A stretch of DNA of 64,000 nucleotides from Bacteroidales bacterium (GCA_017940465.1 JAGAYN010000013.1:1-64000); one strand, 5' to 3'; positions 1-9,444 are shown, counted from the stretch's first letter. A program made the numbers and translations. The notes: generated by a model from the letters alone, not told the origin.

Positions 1-1
1 C

Positions 2-550
2 ATGACCGAAGGCAACCTCTTCGTCAAGCGCAACAAGCGTTGCTTCGCCCTCGACGGCGCGGTTGATTACCAGCACCTTGCGCTCGCCGCCGGCCCTGCA
101 GCCAACGTCGCGTGGCAGGGCGCCGCGGTGGATGCCGACGGCGTGCTGGAAGCCTCCTACCAGCCCTGCGAGGCGGGCCGCGGCGGACGGGCGGACGATC
201 GCGTGTACCTATATATATACAACGCCACCCTCGGCGAGGGCATCCTGGCCCAGTCCGCCGAGCGGAGGCAGAAGAGACTGCACCTGCGCCTGCCAGACGG
301 CTGGCAGTCAGCCGATTTGCACCTCTACGGCTTCACCCTCGACCGCCACGGCCGCCCCTCGGCCAGCGCCTACGTGCCGCTGCACACTGCGTCGCCCACG
401 CCGGCCGCCCCAGCGGAAGAGGCCCCTGCAGCGACGGCCGGAGGGGAGCACAACGCACTGTCCCCCACTGCGTTGCGCAACGGCGAGGAATTAAATTTGG
501 CCATATCGGGCAAAAGTAGTAACTTTGCACCCGATTTGTACCGGACATGA
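2..550 (+). CDS. DUF6266 family protein, 5' end cut off by the window
   Basis: This is the C-terminal part of a protein that starts upstream of the window. Its first visible residues, TEGNLF, line up with LTEGNVF in the complete DUF6266-type protein at 54222-54974, and the two share the later blocks DDRVxxYxY, LPDGW/MPDGW and the motif (L/V)HLxGFxxDR. DUF6266 proteins are small Bacteroidetes proteins of unknown function. The last 20 or so codons do not resemble the paralogue and contain the promoter of the next gene, so the true end of the conserved domain is probably near 470. The stop overlaps the start of the next gene by four bases (ATGA). Family call is fairly sure; function is unknown. 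Confidence 0.6.
   Translation: MTEGNLFVKRNKRCFALDGAVDYQHLALAAGPAANVAWQGAAVDADGVLEASYQPCEAGRGGRADDRVYLYIYNATLGEGILAQSAERRQKRLHLRLPDGWQSADLHLYGFTLDRHGRPSASAYVPLHTASPTPAAPAEEAPAATAGGEHNALSPTALRNGEELNLAISGKSSNFAPDLYRT
496..527 (+). promoter_or_regulatory. Bacteroidetes promoter for the HD-domain gene
   Basis: TTTG at 496-499 and TAACTTTG at 520-527 are 20 nt apart, matching the -33/-7 form of the Bacteroidetes primary sigma factor. It lies inside the 3' end of the DUF6266 reading frame and 20 nt upstream of the next start codon. Confidence 0.7.
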
Positions 551-2526
551 GCAACTTCCTATCGAGCACCGTGAAGCGCCTGGGGCTGCTGTACCGCCTG
601 CTGCTGATGCTGGTGACGGCGGCGGCCATCGTGGCATTGTTCCCCCACGAACGGCACGGGGAGCGGTATGACTACAAGGTGGGCGCCGTGTGGCGCGCGG
701 CCGACCTGACGGCGCCCTACGACTTCGCCGTGATGAAGAGCGAGGGGGAGGTGCGGATGGAGCAGGAGACGGAGCGGCGGAACGCGGTGCTGTACTACCA
801 GCGCGACAGTGCGGCCCACGCCCAGTCGCTGGAGCGGCTGGAGCGTCGCGCGCGCACGCTGCCGCCGGCCCTGGCGCGCCAGCTGCGCCACCGCATGGAC
901 AGCATCTTCCGCATCGGTTACCTGGAGACCAGCGGGCTGGTGGAGGGCGACCGCCGCATCGTGGTGCTGAGCGGCCACATAGGCAGCGAGCACCGCGTGA
1001 GCGACTACGTGACGGCCGCCGACCTCGAGCCGGGCCTGCTGCGCGACAGCCTGCTGCTGCCGAGCCTGGTGCTGGACCGCCACCGCACCGCCCTCGAGTT
1101 GGAGAGCCGCCTCTCGCAGCTGAGCTACACCTCGCAGCTCGTCCGCGCGGGCGACCTCATTGTGAGCAAAGGCGAGGAGGTGAGCGAGGAGCAGGCGCAG
1201 GTGATCGCGGCCCTGGAGGCCGAGGACGACCGCCGCTTCTCGGGCCACTACAGCGTGTGGGGCCAGATGCTCGGGCAGCTGCTGCTGGCGGCGATAGCCT
1301 TCACGGCCCTCTACATGTTCCTGCGCAACACACGGCATCCGCTGCTGGACGACAACCGCAAGGTGACCTTCGTCATGCTGCTCATCCTCCTGATGTCGGC
1401 CTGCGAGGCGCTGATGGTGCGGCTGGCGCCGGAGTGGGTGCTGCTGGTGCCGCTGTGCATCATCCCGATACTGATGCGCGTCTTCTTCGGCATGAGGGCG
1501 GCGCTGTACATACACCTCACCACCGTCATCATACTGGCCAACCTGGTGCCGGACGCCTTCGAGTTCATCTTCTACCAGCTCGTGACCGGCATGATGAGCA
1601 TCATCGCGGTGCGGAGCCTGGAGCGGCGGAGCCAGTTCTTCCTGCTGGCGCTGGTGATCTTCCTGAGCTACTCGCTCATCTACACCGCCGGCATCCTCAG
1701 CCAGGACACCAACCTGCTGGCCCTCGACCCGCAGAAGTACCTCATCTTCTTCCTCAACGCGATACTGACCCTGCTGGCCTACCCGCTGATCTACCTGTTC
1801 GAGAAACTCTCCGGCATCACCTCGGCGATGACGCTGCTGGAACTCTCGTCCACCAACACGCCTGCCCTGCGCGAGCTGAGCCGCCGCGCCCCGGGCACCT
1901 TCCAGCACTCGATGCAGGTGGCCAACATCGTGGAAGACCTCGTGAGCGAGATAGGAGGCGACGTGCTGCTGGCCAAAGTCGGCGCACTCTACCACGACAT
2001 CGGCAAAGTGAGCAACCCCATCTACTTCACCGAGAACCAGACCTCCGGCTACAACCCCCACAACGACCTGGACTACACCGAGAGCGCACGCATCATCACC
2101 TCGCACATCACCGACGGCCTCCAGCTGGCTCGCAAATACCACCTCCCCGCCGAAGTGCAGGACTTCATCCGCACCCACCACGGCACCACCTACACCGGAT
2201 ACTTCTATGCCAAGGAACTCGAGCGGCACCCCGACGGCGACTTCGACCGCGAGACCTTCCGCTACCAGGGGCCCCGCCCCTACTCGCGCGAGACGGCGGT
2301 GGTGATGATCGTCGACACCGTCGAGGCCGCCTGCCGCAGCCTCAAGCAGCACACCAAGGAGGCCACCGACGAGCTGATCGACAAGCTGATAGACGCCAAA
2401 GTGGCCGCCGGCCAGCTGGACAACTGCCAGCTCTCCTACGGCGACATAGCACGCATACGCACCATCCTCAAAGCCAAGATGATGAGCATCTACCACGTGC
2501 GGGTGGAATACCCCACCGTGAAGTGA
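547..2526 (+). CDS. 7TM-HD (PgpH-type) membrane phosphohydrolase
   Basis: A 659-residue inner-membrane protein. It has an N-terminal membrane segment (about 16-33), a large external 7TMR-HDED-like region to about 230, a block of seven or so membrane helices (about 235-425) and a cytoplasmic HD domain. The HD motifs are visible: FQHSMQVANIVEDL with the first His near 453 and YHDIGK near 482, followed by a conserved IRTHHGT. Relatives such as Listeria PgpH hydrolyse the second messenger c-di-AMP; whether this protein has the same substrate is inference. It is transcribed from the promoter at 496-527, and a YfhO-type gene follows after 35 nt. Confidence 0.85.
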   Translation: MSNFLSSTVKRLGLLYRLLLMLVTAAAIVALFPHERHGERYDYKVGAVWRAADLTAPYDFAVMKSEGEVRMEQETERRNAVLYYQRDSAAHAQSLERLERRARTLPPALARQLRHRMDSIFRIGYLETSGLVEGDRRIVVLSGHIGSEHRVSDYVTAADLEPGLLRDSLLLPSLVLDRHRTALELESRLSQLSYTSQLVRAGDLIVSKGEEVSEEQAQVIAALEAEDDRRFSGHYSVWGQMLGQLLLAAIAFTALYMFLRNTRHPLLDDNRKVTFVMLLILLMSACEALMVRLAPEWVLLVPLCIIPILMRVFFGMRAALYIHLTTVIILANLVPDAFEFIFYQLVTGMMSIIAVRSLERRSQFFLLALVIFLSYSLIYTAGILSQDTNLLALDPQKYLIFFLNAILTLLAYPLIYLFEKLSGITSAMTLLELSSTNTPALRELSRRAPGTFQHSMQVANIVEDLVSEIGGDVLLAKVGALYHDIGKVSNPIYFTENQTSGYNPHNDLDYTESARIITSHITDGLQLARKYHLPAEVQDFIRTHHGTTYTGYFYAKELERHPDGDFDRETFRYQGPRPYSRETAVVMIVDTVEAACRSLKQHTKEATDELIDKLIDAKVAAGQLDNCQLSYGDIARIRTILKAKMMSIYHVRVEYPTVK

Positions 2527-2561
2527 AGACAACGAAACATGAACACTGAAAGAAGCAACAT

Positions 2562-5051
2562 ATGACGAAGAAAATACTCCTGCATGCAGGCATCGTGGCG
2601 GCCCTGCTGGCCGTGGCCTGCGCCTACCTCGCACCCGCGCTGGGCGGAAAAGCCATCCGCCAGGGCGACATACAGAAAGGCGACGCCATGGCCTACACCC
2701 AACGGCAGGCCAAAGAACACGTGGGCCACGTGCCCTACTGGGCACCCTCCATGTTCAGCGGCATGCCCGGCTACCAGATCACCAACGACCCGCAACACTC
2801 GGCCTTCCAGCCCCTGCGCGATGCCGTGACCCTGCACCACATCGGGCTCGAGCGCAACATAGGTATCCTCTTCCTCTACCTGCTGGGCTTCTATGTGGCC
2901 ATGCTCGCCTTCGGCGCCGGCCCCTGGCTGGCACTGGTCGGTGCACTGGCCTTCGGCCTCGGCAGCTACAACATCATCATCATCGAGGCCGGCCACGTCA
3001 CCAAGGCCTGGGCCATGGCCATGATGGCGCCCGTGCTGGCCGGCATGTACATGGCACTCAACGCCGCCACCGACCCCGCCCTCGACCCGAGCCAGCGAAA
3101 GCGCCGCGCCCTCTGGGGCACACTCCTCTTCACCCTCGCCCTCACGCTGCAGATCTCGTTCAACCACATACAGATCACCTTCTACACCGCCCTCGGCTGC
3201 GCCGCCCTCGGCATCGCCTACCTGGTGCGCGCCGTGGCCCGCAAGGCCCTCAAACCCTTCCTCCTCAAGGCGGCGCTCCTCCTCCTCGGCGGCGCACTGG
3301 CCTTCGGAAGCAACGCCAAACTGCTACTGGTGAACGAAGAATACGCCCGCCACACCATGCGCGGAGGCAACGAACTCACCGTCACCCCCGCCGACCTCTA
3401 CGGCGAAAGCGCCGCCACCACGGCACAGAACACCTCCACCGGCCTCGACATCGACTACGCCTTCAGCTGGAGCTACGGCCTCGGCGAGACCTACACCCTC
3501 CTCGTCCCCGGTGCCTACGGCGGCGGAAGCGGCGAGCGGGTGGGCACCAACTCCAGCTTCTACAAAAGCTTCCGCACCGAATACGCCCCCCTCTACTGGG
3601 GCGACCAGCCCTTCACCAGCGGCCCCGTCTACTTCGGCGCCATCGTCATCATGCTCTTCCTGCTTGGCATGATTGCGGTGCGCGGCCCGGAACGGTGGTG
3701 GATCCTCGCCGCCACCCTCCTGGCCATCCTCCTCGCCTGGGGACACAACCTGATGGGATTCAACCAGTGGGTGTTCGACACACTGCCCTTCTACAACAAG
3801 TTCCGCACCCCCAGCATGGCGCTGGTGCTGGCCAACGTCTGCATGGCCATCATGGCCGTGCTGGCCCTCAAAGCCGTGCTCGACCCCGCCCGCGACCCCA
3901 AACGCATCAACCGCGCCCTCTACATCGCCGCCGGCTCGCTCGCGGCACTGATACTGGTGGTCATGGCCGCCTCCGGCTCCTTCGCATATAGCGGCACCTC
4001 CGACCAGCAGATGGCCGCGCAGTACGGCCCCCAGTGGGACACCATCCGCGCCGCACTGGTCAGCGACCGCGCCGCGCTGCTCCGCAGCGACTCCTGGCGC
4101 TCGCTCCTCTTCATCCTGCTCGCCGCCGCCGCCCTCTGGCTCTTCAACAACGGAAAGGTGAAGAAACAGGGCGTGGCCGTCGCCCTTGTGGGCGTGCTCG
4201 TGCTGGTGGACCTCTGGGGAGTGGACCGCCGCTACCTCAACACAGACAACTTCGTGGAAAAGAGCCAGCTCGAACTGCGCCGCGACCCGTGGGACTACGA
4301 CATCGACCAGCAGGCCGCCGCCTTCGGCGACCAGGACTACCGCGTGCTCAACCTGGCCGTGAACACCTTCAACGACTCCAAGCCCAGCGCCTTCCACGAC
4401 CAGATAGGAGGCTACAGCGCCGCCAAGCTCAGCCGCTACCAGAACCTCATCGACTTCTACCTCTCGCGCCGCATCAAGCCCGAAGTGCTCAACATGCTCA
4501 ACGCCCGCTACATAGTACAACAGCAAGGGCAGCAGGCCGTCGTGATGCGCAACCCCGACGCCCTGGGCAACGCATGGTTCGTGCAGGAACTGAAACCCGT
4601 GGACAACCCCAACGACGAAATCCTGGCCCTCAACGAATTCAACCCCGCCCGGACCGCCATCGTCGACATGACGCAGCCCACCGCGCCCCGCGACTTCCGC
4701 CCCGCTCCCGACAGCACCGCCACCATCGCCCGCGAGCACCAGGCCAAACGCAACCCCGACTACCTCGCCTACCGCAGCCGCTCCGCCAGCCCACAGCTGG
4801 CCGTGTTCAGCGAGATACACTACGCCCCCGACTGGCGCGCCTACATCGACGGCAAGCCCGCCGACTACTTCCGCGCCGACTACGTGCTGCGCGCCATGGT
4901 CATCCCCGCCGGAGAACACCTCATCGAATTCAAGAACGAAGCCCCCAAGGTGCACAGCCTCAACCGCATCACCCTCGCCGTGTCGCTGCTCACCCTCCTG
5001 GCCATGGCCGCCGCCATAGCACTCACCTACAGGAAAAAGAAACAGGCATGA
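2562..5051 (+). CDS. YfhO family membrane protein
   Basis: An 829-residue polytopic membrane protein. It has an N-terminal helix, a first external loop, many hydrophobic segments between about residues 90 and 530, then a soluble C-terminal part (about 540-800) and a last helix before a KKKQA tail. This layout and motifs such as FYNKFRTP and the final YAPDWRAYIDG match the YfhO family, which is related to GT-C glycosyltransferases and in Firmicutes takes part in glycosylation of lipoteichoic acid. The acceptor here is unknown. Its stop overlaps the next gene, a GT2 glycosyltransferase, by four bases, so the two are co-translated. Confidence 0.85.
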   Translation: MTKKILLHAGIVAALLAVACAYLAPALGGKAIRQGDIQKGDAMAYTQRQAKEHVGHVPYWAPSMFSGMPGYQITNDPQHSAFQPLRDAVTLHHIGLERNIGILFLYLLGFYVAMLAFGAGPWLALVGALAFGLGSYNIIIIEAGHVTKAWAMAMMAPVLAGMYMALNAATDPALDPSQRKRRALWGTLLFTLALTLQISFNHIQITFYTALGCAALGIAYLVRAVARKALKPFLLKAALLLLGGALAFGSNAKLLLVNEEYARHTMRGGNELTVTPADLYGESAATTAQNTSTGLDIDYAFSWSYGLGETYTLLVPGAYGGGSGERVGTNSSFYKSFRTEYAPLYWGDQPFTSGPVYFGAIVIMLFLLGMIAVRGPERWWILAATLLAILLAWGHNLMGFNQWVFDTLPFYNKFRTPSMALVLANVCMAIMAVLALKAVLDPARDPKRINRALYIAAGSLAALILVVMAASGSFAYSGTSDQQMAAQYGPQWDTIRAALVSDRAALLRSDSWRSLLFILLAAAALWLFNNGKVKKQGVAVALVGVLVLVDLWGVDRRYLNTDNFVEKSQLELRRDPWDYDIDQQAAAFGDQDYRVLNLAVNTFNDSKPSAFHDQIGGYSAAKLSRYQNLIDFYLSRRIKPEVLNMLNARYIVQQQGQQAVVMRNPDALGNAWFVQELKPVDNPNDEILALNEFNPARTAIVDMTQPTAPRDFRPAPDSTATIAREHQAKRNPDYLAYRSRSASPQLAVFSEIHYAPDWRAYIDGKPADYFRADYVLRAMVIPAGEHLIEFKNEAPKVHSLNRITLAVSLLTLLAMAAAIALTYRKKKQA

Positions 5052-5962
5052 CCAGCGTAATCCTCTGCACCTACAACCGCGCCCGCTACCTCTACAACGT
5101 GCTGCACAGCCTCGCCGCCGGCACCCTCCCGCCGCAGGACTACGAGATTGTGCTCGTGGACAACAACAGTTCCGACAACACACGCGACGAGGTGGAACGC
5201 TTCCGCGCCGACCACCCCGCCGTGGACCTGCACTACTGCTTCGAACCGCAGCAAGGACTCTCCCACGCCCGCAACCGCGGCATAGAAGAAGCCCGCGGCG
5301 AGCTGCTCGTCTATGTGGACGACGACGCCCTCGTGAACGCCGAATACCTGCAGACCTACGCCGACTTCTTCCTCCATCACCCCGACGCCGTCGCCGCCGG
5401 CGGCCCCATCACACCGCAATACGACGGATGCGAGGAGCCCTCGTGGATGAGCCACTACACACGCCAACTCGTGACCGGCGAGCTGGACCTCGGCCAACGC
5501 CAGCGCCCCTTCCCACGCGGCGCCTACCCGGGCGGCGGAAACGCGGCCTACCGCAAAAGCGTCTTCGACACCATCGGCCGCTTCAACGTCCAACTCGGCC
5601 GCAAAGGCAACAGCCTCATCGGCGCCGAAGAAAAGGACCTCTTCGCCAAAATGACCGCCCGCGGCATGCAGTTCCACTACCTCCCCACCGCCATCCTCTA
5701 CCACCTCATCCCACCCAAAAAACTGACCGACGAATACTTCAACCGCCTCACCCACGGCATCGGCACCAGCGAACGCCTGCGCACACGCCAGGTTTCGCGC
5801 GGGAAATACCTGCACCGTCTGCTGCAAGAGGCCGTCAAATGGGGCGGAACACTCGCCCTCTGGTCCGCCTTCGCCCTGCGTGGGCAACTCTCTAAAGGCA
5901 ACAAACTCATCGCCTTCCGCCGCAACGTCTCCCGCGGCCTGCTCAATCTCCCCAGCCGCTGA
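5048..5962 (+). CDS. Glycosyltransferase family 2
   Basis: A 304-residue cytoplasmic or peripheral GT-A glycosyltransferase. The N-terminus MTSVILCTYNRARYL is the usual nucleotide-binding strand; VLVDNNSSDNT follows, and the metal-binding DxD motif appears as VDDDA near residue 97. A C-terminal amphipathic or hydrophobic stretch near 255-275 may touch the membrane. The ATG at 5048 is chosen because it forms an ATGA overlap with the upstream YfhO gene and begins the conserved domain; the same open frame runs much further upstream only as a shadow. The sugar donor and acceptor cannot be told. Confidence 0.88.
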   Translation: MTSVILCTYNRARYLYNVLHSLAAGTLPPQDYEIVLVDNNSSDNTRDEVERFRADHPAVDLHYCFEPQQGLSHARNRGIEEARGELLVYVDDDALVNAEYLQTYADFFLHHPDAVAAGGPITPQYDGCEEPSWMSHYTRQLVTGELDLGQRQRPFPRGAYPGGGNAAYRKSVFDTIGRFNVQLGRKGNSLIGAEEKDLFAKMTARGMQFHYLPTAILYHLIPPKKLTDEYFNRLTHGIGTSERLRTRQVSRGKYLHRLLQEAVKWGGTLALWSAFALRGQLSKGNKLIAFRRNVSRGLLNLPSR

Positions 5963-5999
5963 CCTCCACCCTATCAACTACAAAAACGACCGCAGCCCG

Positions 6000-7064
6000 C
6001 TAAATCTGATTATACTCCCTCATGGGGCGAATATTCGTTCCGTAGGCTTGGACGATTTTGGAGTGTACCTGCGGACCGTACCAGTCGGCTTGGACGCTCT
6101 CGGGGAAGGAATTGATGGCGGTGGAGCAGATGGTGACAGCACGTTGGACACTGGCGCCGAGCAGCACAAGGAGCTGCATGTTCACGCTTTTGTCGTAGAC
6201 GGCGGCATGAGGGAAGTGGCGACGGTAGTCGAACCTGTCGCGCGGATGGACTTTGAAGACAATGTCAGCTTCGCCATAGGGGGCAACAAGACGCCGAAGA
6301 AGTTCGGCATTTTCCTCTTCGGTGAGACCACAGTCAAGCATGAGAGGCTGGGTGAGGAAGATGACGCGTCGGCTGCGGAGGAGCGAGAGGTCTTCTTCAT
6401 CGAGGTTGAAGACGCGCTTGACGAGTGCCCACGTTCCTTCGGAGGCGCCGTTCCACATTTCCTGCAGGGATCTGACGACGACGGGTCGCCCTCCATACAC
6501 GGGGCTTTCGTTTTCCTCGGTCATGTAGAAGCGTTTGCACTGGGGGTTGTTGCCATAGGTGTGGGTGGCAACGGGTCCATAGAGGAGGGTTTCCAGCCGT
6601 CCTGTGAGGGTGCGGTGTTTGCGCATTTGGCGCTGGTATTCGACGCTCTCCTGCTGCATGTTCTGCGACATGCAGCGTGGGCCGTCGGAGAGGAGGCTGT
6701 AGTCCCTGCTGCCGATGAGGGGGCCTACGAATCCGAGGTCGAGCGCGTAGATTTGGGCGTGACGGAGGAAGGGCCATCGCCAGTCTTTTGAGATACGCAG
6801 CCAAAGTTTGTGGAGCCACCGACTGGGTGCCAGTGGGGAGGCGGTCTGTCTGGCGTCCACGTGTACGGCGGGGAGGTGGTCGCTCACTGTCCGTGGGACG
6901 GCGTAGCCGAGGAAGTAGCAGGTGTGTCTTTTCACTGTCTCTTCGGGGAAGAGGAGGAGGTATTGCAGCAGTCCGTAGAGGGACGGGGTCATACAGACCT
7001 GACTCACCTCGTCATAAGAAACCCTGATACTGCCATCCGCAGCGGTAATCGCACTTGCTCTCAT
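6000..7064 (-). CDS. GT52-like glycosyltransferase (sialyl/LOS transferase family)
   Basis: A 354-residue protein, last gene of the minus-strand Kdo-type operon. The C-terminal half has RRVIFLTQPLM, ETL-like acidic stretch, the motif VFKVHPRDRFDYR and a late TICSTAINS segment, which resemble family 52 transferases (lipooligosaccharide sialyltransferase type). Family 52 enzymes use CMP-activated sugars, which fits the CMP-sugar synthetase-like gene directly upstream (four-base overlap). Which acidic sugar is moved is inference: Kdo, sialic acid or a relative are all possible. The 3' end faces the convergent GT2 gene with only 37 nt between them. Confidence 0.6.
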   Translation of the reverse strand: MRASAITAADGSIRVSYDEVSQVCMTPSLYGLLQYLLLFPEETVKRHTCYFLGYAVPRTVSDHLPAVHVDARQTASPLAPSRWLHKLWLRISKDWRWPFLRHAQIYALDLGFVGPLIGSRDYSLLSDGPRCMSQNMQQESVEYQRQMRKHRTLTGRLETLLYGPVATHTYGNNPQCKRFYMTEENESPVYGGRPVVVRSLQEMWNGASEGTWALVKRVFNLDEEDLSLLRSRRVIFLTQPLMLDCGLTEEENAELLRRLVAPYGEADIVFKVHPRDRFDYRRHFPHAAVYDKSVNMQLLVLLGASVQRAVTICSTAINSFPESVQADWYGPQVHSKIVQAYGTNIRPMREYNQI

Positions 7065-7708
7065 CGCAACACACTCTCGGCAATCCGCTCGGCAAACTCA
7101 AAATCCTCCGGCCAGTCTATATCCACCCCTTCTACCCTGTCGACAACTGCCATATACGGCGACCTGCCTATACGCTGGTGCATCTCAGTCCACACTTGGC
7201 GGCGGAAAATAAAGAAAGCGCTGGTCTCCACATACACAGGTTCTATATCCTGGGTGCGCGGAATATCCGACAGTCTGTAGTTCAACGGGCGGCCCTCGTA
7301 CCAAGCAAATGTCTGCATACGCTCCACACTAAATGCAGAATCGTGCGACCCGTCCACCACGTGGGACAGAGCCTCTGCCACGGTTGTCGCTCGCACGAAT
7401 GGCGACGTCGCATGAGCCAGCACATATATGTCGGCATCCACCTGCGACACAAATGCATCATAAATATCCTGCCCCAGCGTCTGGTCTGAATCTAGCAACT
7501 TGTCCCGGCGAAGAAACCTCACCCCCTCTGGCAACAACGGGACAACCCCGCCATCACTGCAATAGCAGTACACCTCATCTATCGATGGCACCGACACCAA
7601 TGTCTTCATGACGTAACACATCAGGGGCTTGCCAGCCAACAGCCTTAGATTCTTGGATTCCACTCGCTTGCTGTTCAAACGGATAGGAACAAATGCAACG
7701 GTCTTCAT
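7061..7708 (-). CDS. NeuA/KdsB-like CMP-sugar cytidylyltransferase
   Basis: A 215-residue nucleotidyltransferase. It starts MKTVAFVPIRLNSKRVESKN, the CTP-binding loop of acylneuraminate cytidylyltransferases (R-x-x-S-K-R...KN), followed by AGKPL and, later, VLAHATSPF, VETSAFFI and VDIDWPEDF, all typical of NeuA-type enzymes rather than classic KdsB. An ATG at 7729 is also in frame, but 7708 begins the conserved domain and avoids overlapping kdsD. It sits next to kdsA and kdsD, so it could activate Kdo instead of sialic acid; no NeuB or NeuC homologue is in the window. Product overlap with the GT52-like gene suggests a shared pathway. Confidence 0.75.
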   Translation of the reverse strand: MKTVAFVPIRLNSKRVESKNLRLLAGKPLMCYVMKTLVSVPSIDEVYCYCSDGGVVPLLPEGVRFLRRDKLLDSDQTLGQDIYDAFVSQVDADIYVLAHATSPFVRATTVAEALSHVVDGSHDSAFSVERMQTFAWYEGRPLNYRLSDIPRTQDIEPVYVETSAFFIFRRQVWTEMHQRIGRSPYMAVVDRVEGVDIDWPEDFEFAERIAESVLR

Positions 7709-7719
7709 ATCCTCATCTC

Positions 7720-8670
7720 CTACATACAATGGAACAAATCGATAAGACCCACCACCGCTCCTCCTTCGTCCACCACCACCAGCGTGTGGATATTGTACTC
7801 CTTCATCCGGTCGGCCGCCTCCGTAAGACGGGCTTCCGTCCCGATTGTCTTCGGATTCCGGCTCATTATCTCACTGACCGACAAAGAAAAGAACCTCTCG
7901 CGGCAACTCTGCATCGCTCGACGGACATCGCCATCCGTCACCACACCCACAAACTCTCCCCCGTCCAGCACTATCGCTATCCCCTGCTTCGTCTTGCTGA
8001 TTTGAATAATCGTCTCACTGACCATATCCGACGGTCCCACCACTGGCAGGTTCGACGATACCATATAATCCTTCACTCGCGAAAGCAGGCGCTTGCCGAG
8101 CGAGCCGCCCGGGTGATACTGGGCGAAGTCGGTGGCCTTGAACTGGCGCCGCTCTATCAGGGCGCAGGCCAGCGCGTCGCCCATGGCCAGCGTGGCGGTG
8201 GTGGACGAGGTGGGGGCCAGCCCGAGCGGGTCGGCCTCATGCCCGACGGCGATGTCCAGGTGGCACACACTCATCCGCCCCAGCGGCGAGCGCGCGTTGC
8301 TGCTCATGCCGATGATGGGGATGCCGCGGCGATGCAGCAGCGGCAGGAAGCGCAGCAGCTCGTCGGTCATGCCGCTGTAGGAGATGGCCATCACCACGTC
8401 GCCCGGCTGTATCATGCCGAGGTCGCCGTGGTAGGCGTCGAGGGGGTTGACGAAGAATGAGGGCGTGCCGGTGGAGGCGAGGGTGGCGGCAATCTTGCTG
8501 CCGATGTGGCCACTCTTGCCCACGCCGGTTACGATAAACTTGCCTTGGCAGCTGTATATCAGGTCGACTGCCTTGACGAAATCATCGCCCAGGCGCGGCA
8601 CCAGGTCGAGGATGGCCTGTGCCTCGTCGTGCAGGCAGCGGCGGCCCACTTCTATGAGGTCGGTATCCAT
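7720..8670 (-). CDS. kdsD: D-arabinose 5-phosphate isomerase, KpsF/GutQ family
   Basis: A 316-residue cytoplasmic enzyme that turns ribulose 5-phosphate into arabinose 5-phosphate, the first step of Kdo synthesis. The N-terminal SIS domain (about 30-180) shows the family signature TGVGKSGHIGSKIAATL and AYHGDLGMI; two CBS domains follow (about 200-316), as in full-length KdsD. In most relatives the second motif reads HPAEASHGDLGM; here it is NPLDAYHGDLGM. It lies three bases after kdsA and just before the cytidylyltransferase gene, so the operon carries the first two Kdo steps; the KdsC phosphatase is not in the window. Confidence 0.9.
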   Translation of the reverse strand: MDTDLIEVGRRCLHDEAQAILDLVPRLGDDFVKAVDLIYSCQGKFIVTGVGKSGHIGSKIAATLASTGTPSFFVNPLDAYHGDLGMIQPGDVVMAISYSGMTDELLRFLPLLHRRGIPIIGMSSNARSPLGRMSVCHLDIAVGHEADPLGLAPTSSTTATLAMGDALACALIERRQFKATDFAQYHPGGSLGKRLLSRVKDYMVSSNLPVVGPSDMVSETIIQISKTKQGIAIVLDGGEFVGVVTDGDVRRAMQSCRERFFSLSVSEIMSRNPKTIGTEARLTEAADRMKEYNIHTLVVVDEGGAVVGLIDLFHCM

Positions 8671-8673
8671 GTC

Positions 8674-9441
8674 TTATTGCAACAGTTTGACGATGAGGGG
8701 TTCGAGGTCGGCCAGGCGCAGCATGTTGGCGGCGTCGGAGAGGCCGCGGTCGGGGTCGGGGTGCACCTCGAAGAAGTAGCCCGTGGCACCGAAGGCCTTG
8801 GCGGCCAAGGCCATGGGCGGGACGAAGCGGCGGTCGCCACCGGTCTTACCGCCGGCGGCGCCGGGGCGCTGCACGCTGTGGGTGCAGTCCATGATGACCG
8901 TGGGGGTGAACTGCAGCATGTCGGGGATGTTGCGGAAGTCGACCACCAGGTTGTTGTAGCCCATGGTGTTGCCCCGCTCGGTGAGCCACACGTCGGCGGC
9001 GCCGCCCTGCCGGGCTTTCTCCACGGGGTACTGCATGTCCAGCCCGGAGAGGAACTGGGCCTTCTTGATGTTCACCGTGCGGCCCGTGCGGGCGGCGGCG
9101 ACGAGGAGGTCGGTCTGGCGGCAGAGGAAGGCGGGTATCTGCAGCACGTCTACCACCTCTGCCGCAGGCGCGGCCTGCCATGCCTCGTGGATGTCGGTCA
9201 GCAGGCGCAGGCCGTGCTTGGCCTTGACGTCGGAGAGCATCTGCATCCCCTTCTCCAGCCCCGGCCCACGGAAGGAGGCGAGGGAGGTGCGGTTGGCCTT
9301 GTCGAACGAGGCCTTGAAGATAATGTCAATGCCCAGCGTGCGGTTGATACGTACAAGCTCGGCGGCCACCGTGTCGAGCAGTTCGGCGCTCTCGATGACA
9401 CAGGGGCCTGCGATAAATACTGGAGTCATGCGTCGGGTCAT
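8674..9441 (-). CDS. kdsA: 3-deoxy-D-manno-octulosonate 8-phosphate synthase
   Basis: A 255-residue TIM-barrel aldolase that condenses arabinose 5-phosphate with phosphoenolpyruvate. Family motifs are clear: IAGPCVIES, FKASFDKANRTS, RGPGLEKGM, PAFLCRQTDLL, CTHSVQRPG and VHPDPDRG. The Cys in GPC (residue 14) is the metal ligand of the metal-dependent class, where the E. coli enzyme has Asn. A second in-frame ATG four codons later (9429) is an equally good start. It is translated between the IspD-like gene (3 nt gap) and kdsD (3 nt gap). Confidence 0.92.
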   Translation of the reverse strand: MTRRMTPVFIAGPCVIESAELLDTVAAELVRINRTLGIDIIFKASFDKANRTSLASFRGPGLEKGMQMLSDVKAKHGLRLLTDIHEAWQAAPAAEVVDVLQIPAFLCRQTDLLVAAARTGRTVNIKKAQFLSGLDMQYPVEKARQGGAADVWLTERGNTMGYNNLVVDFRNIPDMLQFTPTVIMDCTHSVQRPGAAGGKTGGDRRFVPPMALAAKAFGATGYFFEVHPDPDRGLSDAANMLRLADLEPLIVKLLQ

Positions 9442-9444
9442 ATC

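Noticed and set aside
559..2745. Long minus-strand open frame of 728 codons across the HD-domain gene
   Set aside because: Low-complexity His/Val/Gln-rich translation that mirrors the plus-strand codons; a shadow frame of a GC-rich gene. The same holds for 42088-44772, 44833-46467, 55278-57311 and 61633-63546 on the minus strand.
4034..5047. Upstream extension of the GT2 reading frame inside the YfhO gene
   Set aside because: Arg/Pro-rich shadow translation; the family domain starts at the ATG at 5048.
7061..7708. Firm name kdsB for the CMP-sugar synthetase
   Set aside because: The loop R-x-x-S-K-R-x5-KN is NeuA-like; neighbours favour Kdo but the sequence does not, so no gene symbol is given.
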